Below, one piece after another: positions 57,565-64,000 of a DNA stretch of 64,000 nucleotides. The notes under the pieces were generated by a model. That model was not told the origin of the DNA and did no database searches. It saw only the letters and a program-made list of their open reading frames with translations. The DNA lies in contig JBOZRQ010000006.1 in the NCBI GenBank assembly GCA_050789255.1, forward strand, positions 1 through 64,000, written 5' to 3'. Numbering within the stretch: the stretch's first letter is position 1; every line of letters starts with the position of its first letter. Made by a program: the position numbers and the translations under genes. The stretch is from JBOZRQ01 sp050789255. Its GTDB lineage: Bacteria > Bacillota > Sulfobacillia > Symbiobacteriales > Symbiobacteriaceae.

Positions 57565-60500
57565 ATGAAAGACCTGCAAGGGAAACTGGCGCTGGTAACG
57601 GGCGGGGCCAAGGGGGTTGGCAAGGTGATTGCCACCCTCCTGGCCGAGCGGGGCGCCCACGTGCTGATCAATTTCTTTCACTCGCTGGACGCGGCAAAGC
57701 AGACCAAGGCCGAGCTCGAGGCGCTGGGCGCCCGGGTCGACATCATCCGGGCATCGGTGGCGCTGGAAGCCCAGGTGGACCGCATGTTCGACCAGATCGA
57801 GGACGAGTACGGGTACCTGGATATTCTGATCAACAACGCCGCTTCGGGCTCCTTTACCACGTTCGACGACGTGGATGAGGCTACGTTTGACCGGTCCCTC
57901 GACACCAACCTGAAGGGCAGCTTCTGGTGCGCCCGCCGTGCCGCCCGGCTCATGGAGCGCCGGGGCGGCGGCGTGATCGTCAACCTCTCCTCCATCGGAG
58001 CGGTGCAGGTCGCGGCTGACTACGTGACCGTCGGCACCTCCAAGGCGGCGGTGGAGTCCCTGACCCGCTACCTGGCCTACGAGTTCGGCCCGCAGAACAT
58101 CCGGGTGAACACGGCGTCGGCCGGCCTGCTGGAGAATGAGGTCGGGCGCCGCTTCCCCAAGTACGAGGAGATGCGCCGGAACATCATCGCTGCCACGCCG
58201 CTGGGCCGCATCGGGACCGAGCAGGAGCTGGCCGACCTGGTGCTCTTCCTTGCCTCTGACCAGTCCCGGTATATCACGGGCCAGATGATCCTGGCGGACG
58301 GCGGCATGTCGCTGGGCGGCTCGATCCTCTCGCCCCGGACGGTCAAGGCGGAAGCACCGGTGCTTGAGGCTGAGGCACCGAAGGCCACCGACGAAGAGGA
58401 TAACGGTGAAGAAATCGCAGTGGTCGGTATGGGCATGGTGGTGCCCGGCGCCAATAGCCCCGACGAGTTCTGGCAGGTCCTGACCGACGGCCCCGAGCTA
58501 CTGCGCTACGTGCCCCGCGAGCGCTGGGAGAACCGCTCCTTCTACTCGCCCGACTCCAACGCCGAGGACAAGACCTACCAGAATACCTCGGGCTTCATCA
58601 CCGACTTCAAGCCTGCCTCCGACCTGGCCGGCGAGGCGGGCGTGGACGAGCGCAACACCGAGCTGACCACCCTGTGGCTGCGCCACTCGCTTTATCAGGC
58701 GCTGGAGGGCGTGAAGCGGAAGCAGGCCGACCGGTACTCCTTCGTTGTTGGCTATACCCCCGACGGCAACCAGCACCTCGAAGAGTCCATGGTGATCGCC
58801 AGCACGATGCATCACCTGGAGTCCACGCTGGCCGGCGCCCCCGGTAGCGACGAGTTCCTGAAGCAGGCCAAGGCCGCCCTTGAGCAGGAGTACTGGCGGG
58901 GCGCCTTCAACCCCTCCGACCTGCTGCCCCACCAGGTGGGCCGCAAGGCGATGCAGGGCGTGCTGCCCGAGCAAACCGAGCTGCTCATGGTTGACACCGC
59001 CTGCTCCTCCTCACTCTACGCGATCGATATCGGCATCAAGGGGCTGCTGACCGGCAAGCACGACATTGCCGTCTGCGGTGGCTCCTTCGCCCTGGGTCCC
59101 CGCAGCTCGGTCCTCTTTGCCAAGCTGCATGGCCTCTCCACCAGCGGGCAGGTGCGCCCCCTCGACAAGCAGGCCGACGGCGTTCTCTTCTCCGACGGCT
59201 CCGGCGTGGTGGTGCTGAAGAAACTGAAGCGGGCGCTGAAGGATGGCGACCAGATCCTCGGCATCATCCGGGGCATGGGCACCTCCTCGGACGGCAAGGG
59301 CCGGGCGATCTACGCCCCCAGCCCCGACGGCCAGGGAATCGCCATCGACCGGGCGCTGGCGCAGCCGGCGGTCGACCTGGACCGGGTCGACTGGGTGGTG
59401 GCCCACGCCACCGGCACCCCGGCCGGCGACCTGACCGAGTTCACCGCCCTGCGGGAGCGGCTGAAGGCTGACCATCCGATCGCCGTTACCTCCAACAAGT
59501 CGCTGATCGGGCATACCGGCTGGGCGGCTGGCGTCGCCAGCCTAATCCAGGTGCTGCTGGCGCTGCGCCACGGCATCATCCCGCCCCAGCACCACTTCGA
59601 CAGCACCCCTGAGCTCTTCAAGATGGAGGGCTCCAACCTGACGATTCCCAAGGAGCCGATTCCCTGGTCGCCCCGGCCCGAGTCGCCCCGGGCGGCAGCC
59701 GTCTCCGGCTTCGGCTTCGGCGGCACCAACGCCCACGTGGTGGTGGAGGAGTACCGGCCCAGCGCCATGCAGGATCCGGCCCCGGCGCCGGAGCGGGCCT
59801 ACGGCGAGCGCATCGCCGTGGTCGGCTGGGCCGCCCATGTGCCCGGCCTGGAGAACAGCGGCGAGGTGACCCGGTGGCTGACCGGCGAGGGCAAGGCGCC
59901 CCTGGCCTCCTTTGGCGAGTTCTACCCGTCGCCCTCCTTCCAAAAGGTGAAGATGCCGCCCAAGACCGTGCGAACCATCGACCGCTGCCAGCTGATGATC
60001 CTGGAGTGCGCCCACAACCTGCGGGACCAGCTCGGCAAGTTCTGGGAGGAGCATCGCCAGACGACCGGCGTGGTGCTGGGCCACATGGGCCTGACCCGCC
60101 ACTCCACCCTGTACGGTACCCGCTGCTACCTGGACGACATCGAGCGGGTGCTGCGGGGCTCGGTCAGCTCGCCCCTGCTGGAGCAGGGCCTGAAGGGCCT
60201 GCGCCAGGAGGTGCAGCGGCTGGTGCCGGCCTCCAACGAAGACTCGTTCCCCGGCATTATGCCTAACGTTATTCCGGCCCGCGTGGCCAACTACTTCGAC
60301 CTGAAGGGCGCCAACATGGCGCTGGATACCGGCTTCGCTTCGTCAGTGAGCGCCGTTGAGGTGGCCTGCCGCTACCTGCGGTCGGGCGAGATGTCGATGG
60401 TCCTGACCGGCGGTGTGAGCGGCAACTCCACCCCGGAGACGTTGGCGGCGATCCGCCAGCACCTGAAGCAGAGCGGCGTGGAGATTGGCGAGGGCTGCTT

Positions 60501-63195
60501 CCTCTTCGCCCTGGTCACCGAGTCCACCGCCAAGGCGGCCGGGCTGCCCGTGCTGGGCTTCCTGGACGAGGGCGCCGGCGCCGGAGCCCAGATCGCCTGC
60601 GGCGTGGGCGCCGCCAGCCGGACCTATATGGGTGCCGAGGGCGCCCTGGGCCTGCTGAAAGCGCTCGTGAGCCCCCAGCCTGAGGCGACGGTCGCTTGCC
60701 GGACCGAGGCCGAGACCCTGACCCTCAGCCTGACCCGCCCCGGTGTCCAGCCCGAGCCCACCAAGCACCAGGTGGAGCGCTACGAGTCCTACCTGGCCCC
60801 GGTGGCCGGCCAGGCGGTCCGCCCCGCCGTTCCCTTCCTGAGCGCCGAGACGGCGGTCGTCACCGACCGGCCCGACCTGCTGCCGCTGGACACCCGGGGC
60901 GCCCTGATCATCACCCCGGAGACCGACCCCGCCACCATAGAGGCCCGGCCCCACCTGCGGGTGCTTACCACGCTAAGTGAGGCCAGCCTGACCCGGCTGC
61001 ACGACCTGACCTTCCTGGCACTGAAGCAGTCGTTTCACGGGCTCAAGTCCTTCATCGGCCTCTTCCCCGGCATGGCCGGCCATCCCATGACCGGCCTCTA
61101 CACCGGGCTCTTCAAGAGCGCCGCCCTGGAGCTGCCGGCCTGCACCACGGCTGCCATCTTCACCGATACCACCGACGTCACGGCAGGCTTCCGGCTGGCC
61201 GAGTTGGAGAGCAGCTACAAGCAGATGCTGCCCTACGTGCTCTACGAGGGCGGGGTCCGAAAGACCCAGCTCGTCCTCCAGAGCGACGGCGAACTCGCCG
61301 CCGAGCCGCCCCTTCGGCCCGACTCCGTGGTGGTGGCCACGGCGGGCGCCCGGGGAATTACAGCCGAACTGCTCAAGGCCGTAGCCCGGGAGTACCGGGC
61401 CCACCTGTTCCTGATCGGCAGCAACGATCTGGACCGTTATTCCGCCGAGGTCTTCCAGGGCACCGACGCCGAGTTCTCGGCCCGCCGGCCCGCCTACCTC
61501 AAGGAGCAGAAGGCGCTCCACCCCCAGAAGTCGATCGGCCAGCTGAACAAGGAGTTCGACCGCATGGCCGAGGCCCGTCAGGCCCGACGCAACATCGAGG
61601 AGATGGAGCGCTACTCGGGCAAGGGCAAGGTCCGCTACCTGGCCTGCAACGTGCTGGACCGGGAGGCGCTGACCGCTGCTGTCCGCCAGATCCGCCAGGA
61701 GGCGGGGCGCCCGGTCGACCTGCTGATCAACGCCGCCGGGCTCAACCGGTCGGCCTCGATTCCGGCCAAGTCACTGCAAGACTTCCAGACCATCCGGGAG
61801 ATCAAGCTGAGCGGCTACCTGAACCTGAAGCATGCCTTTGCTGACCAGCAGCCCCGTATGTGGTGCAACTTCGGCTCCTTCATCGGGCTCACGGGCCAAC
61901 TGGGCGAAACCGACTACGCCGCCGGCAACGACTTCCTGGCCACCGCTGCGATCGCCCACGCTGCCAAGGGGCAGCAGGAGTTCACCATCGGGTGGACGCT
62001 CTGGAAAACGGTGGGCATGGGCGCCAACCCGGTCACCCGGGCCTTCCTGGAGAAGAGCGCCGTCTTCACCAGCATGGAGACGGAGGAGGGGGTGGCCCAC
62101 TTCCTCCGGGAGCTGCGGCTGAAGGATCGGGCGCCGGCCACCTTCCACCTGGGCGAGGCGGAGCGGAACGCGGTGACCGCCGCGATCCCCGAATACTTCA
62201 CGACCAAACCGTCCACAGGACCGAAGGCCGGCACCTTTTACCTCGGCCGCGAGCTTCATCGCACCGCCGACGAGGTGATCTTCGAGCGGGTCTTCGACCT
62301 GGAGAAGGACGCCTATCTCCAGCACCATGTGGTGAACGGCTACGCCACCCTGCCCGGCACCTTCGTGCCCGAGCTGGCCGCCGAGGCCGCCAGCGCCCTG
62401 CTCCCCGGCCAGCATGTGATCGCCTTTGAAGATGCGGTCTTCCACCACTTCCTGCGGGTCTACGACAAGTCGAAGCCCAGCGCCAAGAAGATCCACGCGA
62501 AGGTCATCGACCGGGGCGAGGGCCAGACCCGGGTGCAGATCCGCATCACCACCGATGTGGTCGCCCCCAACGGCACCGTGCTGACCCGCGACAAGCTCCA
62601 TTTCGAGATCAAGGTGATCATGAGCGAGACGGCGCCCGTGGCCCCCACCTGGGTCCACTGGGATGCGGCTGGCGAGGAGCTTCTGCCCGACCCGTACCAC
62701 TTCCCGACGGCGCCCGTCCTCCTGACCGATATGTTCGTGTCGACGGAGAAGACCCGGCGCCATCCCCTGGGGAAGCGGGCGACCTACAAGCTGAACGTGG
62801 CGCCTGACCACCCGGTCTTCTCGAACTTCCTGGTGCCCAGCATTCTGCTGGACGGTCTGGCCCGGGTCGCCGTGCTGGAGCCCACCGAGAACGACTACCT
62901 GCCCATCGCAGCCCCGGCCTCGATTCGCCGCATCGACCTGTACGAAGTGGGCAGTGACTGCCAGGTGGCGCAGCGCTACCAGGGGGTGGAGTTCTACGCC
63001 ACCCCGGCCCATATCGACCTGGAGAAGCCTGCGTCCAACCGCTTCCTGGCGGTCCGCCCCGACGGGCAGGTGCTGCTGCAAATGAAGGATGTGCGCGGCG
63101 TGGTGATCGGGTATCTCCACCGGACCACCGGCGAGTTCGTGTCGCCCCAACAGATGGAGGAGCTGCGCCGCCAAACTGCCCTGCTCAAGGTGTAG
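57565..63195 (+). CDS. Megasynthase: FabL-type enoyl reductase - KS - CLF-like KS - KR - DH
   Basis: 1876 residues. (1) Residues 1-255: SDR of enoyl-ACP reductase type, with Y153-x6-K160 (YVTVGTSK) as in Bacillus FabL rather than the Y-x3-K of ketoreductases. (2) KS about 285-735: C480 in DTACSSS, AHATGTPAGD, NKSLIGHTGWAAG, FGFGGTNAH. (3) A second KS fold about 745-1040 with the nucleophile replaced (DTGFASS, F924): chain-length-factor-like. (4) KR about 1255-1510: NADPH motif TAGARGIT, catalytic Tyr Y1451 (GETDYAAGN). (5) C-terminal double-hotdog dehydratase: H1588 in HHVVNGYATLP, D1763 in LLDGLARV. The KS-CLF-KR-DH set recalls PUFA, heterocyst-glycolipid and enediyne synthases. AT and ACPs are supplied by the upstream gene; no thioesterase is seen. 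Confidence 0.92.
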   Translation: MKDLQGKLALVTGGAKGVGKVIATLLAERGAHVLINFFHSLDAAKQTKAELEALGARVDIIRASVALEAQVDRMFDQIEDEYGYLDILINNAASGSFTTFDDVDEATFDRSLDTNLKGSFWCARRAARLMERRGGGVIVNLSSIGAVQVAADYVTVGTSKAAVESLTRYLAYEFGPQNIRVNTASAGLLENEVGRRFPKYEEMRRNIIAATPLGRIGTEQELADLVLFLASDQSRYITGQMILADGGMSLGGSILSPRTVKAEAPVLEAEAPKATDEEDNGEEIAVVGMGMVVPGANSPDEFWQVLTDGPELLRYVPRERWENRSFYSPDSNAEDKTYQNTSGFITDFKPASDLAGEAGVDERNTELTTLWLRHSLYQALEGVKRKQADRYSFVVGYTPDGNQHLEESMVIASTMHHLESTLAGAPGSDEFLKQAKAALEQEYWRGAFNPSDLLPHQVGRKAMQGVLPEQTELLMVDTACSSSLYAIDIGIKGLLTGKHDIAVCGGSFALGPRSSVLFAKLHGLSTSGQVRPLDKQADGVLFSDGSGVVVLKKLKRALKDGDQILGIIRGMGTSSDGKGRAIYAPSPDGQGIAIDRALAQPAVDLDRVDWVVAHATGTPAGDLTEFTALRERLKADHPIAVTSNKSLIGHTGWAAGVASLIQVLLALRHGIIPPQHHFDSTPELFKMEGSNLTIPKEPIPWSPRPESPRAAAVSGFGFGGTNAHVVVEEYRPSAMQDPAPAPERAYGERIAVVGWAAHVPGLENSGEVTRWLTGEGKAPLASFGEFYPSPSFQKVKMPPKTVRTIDRCQLMILECAHNLRDQLGKFWEEHRQTTGVVLGHMGLTRHSTLYGTRCYLDDIERVLRGSVSSPLLEQGLKGLRQEVQRLVPASNEDSFPGIMPNVIPARVANYFDLKGANMALDTGFASSVSAVEVACRYLRSGEMSMVLTGGVSGNSTPETLAAIRQHLKQSGVEIGEGCFLFALVTESTAKAAGLPVLGFLDEGAGAGAQIACGVGAASRTYMGAEGALGLLKALVSPQPEATVACRTEAETLTLSLTRPGVQPEPTKHQVERYESYLAPVAGQAVRPAVPFLSAETAVVTDRPDLLPLDTRGALIITPETDPATIEARPHLRVLTTLSEASLTRLHDLTFLALKQSFHGLKSFIGLFPGMAGHPMTGLYTGLFKSAALELPACTTAAIFTDTTDVTAGFRLAELESSYKQMLPYVLYEGGVRKTQLVLQSDGELAAEPPLRPDSVVVATAGARGITAELLKAVAREYRAHLFLIGSNDLDRYSAEVFQGTDAEFSARRPAYLKEQKALHPQKSIGQLNKEFDRMAEARQARRNIEEMERYSGKGKVRYLACNVLDREALTAAVRQIRQEAGRPVDLLINAAGLNRSASIPAKSLQDFQTIREIKLSGYLNLKHAFADQQPRMWCNFGSFIGLTGQLGETDYAAGNDFLATAAIAHAAKGQQEFTIGWTLWKTVGMGANPVTRAFLEKSAVFTSMETEEGVAHFLRELRLKDRAPATFHLGEAERNAVTAAIPEYFTTKPSTGPKAGTFYLGRELHRTADEVIFERVFDLEKDAYLQHHVVNGYATLPGTFVPELAAEAASALLPGQHVIAFEDAVFHHFLRVYDKSKPSAKKIHAKVIDRGEGQTRVQIRITTDVVAPNGTVLTRDKLHFEIKVIMSETAPVAPTWVHWDAAGEELLPDPYHFPTAPVLLTDMFVSTEKTRRHPLGKRATYKLNVAPDHPVFSNFLVPSILLDGLARVAVLEPTENDYLPIAAPASIRRIDLYEVGSDCQVAQRYQGVEFYATPAHIDLEKPASNRFLAVRPDGQVLLQMKDVRGVVIGYLHRTTGEFVSPQQMEELRRQTALLKV

Positions 63196-63206
63196 GCCTA
63201 GCTTTA

Positions 63207-63262
63207 CCGCTCCGGAGGAGCGGAAGTAATGCGGGGCCCGAGTGTTGGTGCGTAAGCACCAA
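63207..63262 (+). other. Two hairpins between the megasynthase and P450 genes
   Basis: CCGCTC (63207-63212)/GAGCGG (63218-63223), then TTGGTGC-GTAA-GCACCAA (63245-63262) with a GNRA tetraloop. No T-tract follows, so they are more likely mRNA-stability or attenuation elements within the operon than a terminator. Confidence 0.55.
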
Positions 63263-63280
63263 GCAAGGGAGGACCAATCA

Positions 63281-64000
63281 ATGACGATGACCAAAGCGAG
63301 AACCGCCCCCGGGCCGAACACCCGGGGGCTGATGGGGGACCTCCACGCATACCGCACCGACCCCTACACCCTCTTCACCCGGGTCTGGCGGGAGTACGGC
63401 GACTTTGTGCGGCTCCGGTTCGGTCCCATTCAGGTCTTCCTGCCCGGCCATCCGGATTACATGAAGCACATTCTGCTCGACAACTACCAGAACTACGACC
63501 GGGGCCAGCTCTTCAAGAAATTCGAGCGCTACACGGGCGCCGGGCTGCTGACCAGCTACGGCGACGAATGGCTCAAGACCCGCCGCCTGGCCCAGCCCGC
63601 CTTCCGGCCCGAAGCGCTGCACCAGTACACCGAAGTGATGGCCGACGGGGCGCAGAAGCTGGTCGAGCGGTGGCATCCCATCGCCGAGCAGGGTGGCGTC
63701 ATCGAGGCGTCGGACGAGATGGTCTACTACGTCCTCGGGACGCTGGGCCGCAACCTCTTTAGCATCGACCTGAGCGTGCACGCCGCCGATATCATCCCCG
63801 CGGCCCACTACGCGGTCATCACCCAGGTGACGAAGACCGGCACCATTTCGGAGATGCTGCCCGAGTGGGTGCCGACGCCGCACTACCGCCGGGTCAAGAC
63901 GATTCGGGCGCTCTTTGACGCCATCGTTACCCGCATCATCGACCTGCACCGGAAGGGTGTTCACAGCGGCGACTATGTCAGCCTGCTGCTGAAGGAGGAG
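63281..64000 (+). CDS. Cytochrome P450, N-terminal 240 residues (cut by window edge)
   Basis: Open to the window end. ATG after AGGGAGG. Opens with a Pro-rich segment (APGPNTRGLMGDLHAYRTDPYTLFTRVWREYGDFVRLRFGP) like class I bacterial P450s of the CYP102/CYP110-like type, and has the C-helix W-x3-R (EWLKTRRLAQPAF). No membrane anchor. The I-helix, ExxR and haem Cys lie beyond the edge. Probably a tailoring hydroxylase of the polyketide product, as it follows the megasynthase by 85 bases on the same strand. Confidence 0.9.
   Translation, partial: MTMTKARTAPGPNTRGLMGDLHAYRTDPYTLFTRVWREYGDFVRLRFGPIQVFLPGHPDYMKHILLDNYQNYDRGQLFKKFERYTGAGLLTSYGDEWLKTRRLAQPAFRPEALHQYTEVMADGAQKLVERWHPIAEQGGVIEASDEMVYYVLGTLGRNLFSIDLSVHAADIIPAAHYAVITQVTKTGTISEMLPEWVPTPHYRRVKTIRALFDAIVTRIIDLHRKGVHSGDYVSLLLKEE

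Noticed and set aside
55552..57681. 709-codon minus-strand frame opposite the AT-ACP gene, and 61771-63357 opposite the megasynthase C-terminus
   Set aside because: Sense strand shows AT, ACP, KR and DH active sites; antisense frames show repeated artefacts of the ACP duplication (such as 'GRVVAHAEVGRVGRQVVLVA').

Overview
The window is high-GC DNA from a spore-forming, SLH-bearing Firmicute, most like Symbiobacterium. That placement is an inference from gene content: S-layer-homology (SLH) and LysM spore-coat-type proteins, a YhcN/YlaJ-type sporulation lipoprotein, a GerD-like lipoprotein, orphan sporulation-type histidine kinases, a tryptophanase, and frequent GTG/TTG starts behind strong Shine-Dalgarno (SD) sequences. 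No plasmid, phage, IS element or CRISPR array was recognised.

Layout. 1-200: the 3' part of tRNA-Ser(GCT), tRNA-Lys(CTT) and a terminator. 265-9222: M20 peptidase, DUF2161 nuclease-fold protein, GerD-like lipoprotein, a bacterial XPB helicase with its helicase-associated partner, and a membrane histidine kinase with a degenerate HD-GYP domain. 9288-20548 (minus strand): lytic transglycosylase, CHASE2-cyclase, and a giant secreted SLH-FecR-(Ig-like)n-cohesin-like protein. 20856-32469: pcrA and ligA, separated by a lipoprotein, a coiled-coil membrane protein, a multi-PAS/GAF histidine kinase (minus strand) and a GNAT protein. 32544-38408: zinc-finger anti-sigma-like protein, orphan OppD/OppF-type ATPases, a small twin-CX3C protein, the YhcN/YlaJ-type protein with heptapeptide repeats, and a CPBP membrane protease.

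38542-47619 is a tightly coupled six-gene operon: DUF4132-like, MoxR-type AAA+ ATPase, DUF5682-like, vWA, SWIM zinc finger, and an unknown protein. The first five match the E. coli yehI/yehL/yehM/yehP/yehQ set in content and order. This is an NTP-dependent MoxR-vWA system whose biological role is poorly known. 47709-51125 carries a DinB-family protein, a small exported protein, tryptophanase (minus strand) and a LysM protein that appears to start at a CTG codon; an operator-like inverted repeat lies between the last two.

51405 to the right edge looks like an unusual biosynthetic gene cluster. A cyclase-like/NB-ARC/TPR/LuxR regulator is followed by a LanC-like gene whose stop overlaps (GTGA) the start of an acyltransferase-ACP-ACP protein. 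Next comes a 1876-residue megasynthase read as FabL-type enoyl reductase - KS - inactive KS (chain-length-factor-like, Cys to Phe) - KR - double-hotdog DH, then a cytochrome P450 cut by the window edge. Together these form a complete reducing, PUFA-synthase-like set of activities, with a lanthionine-cyclase-like enzyme translationally coupled to it. This is the most novel element of the window.
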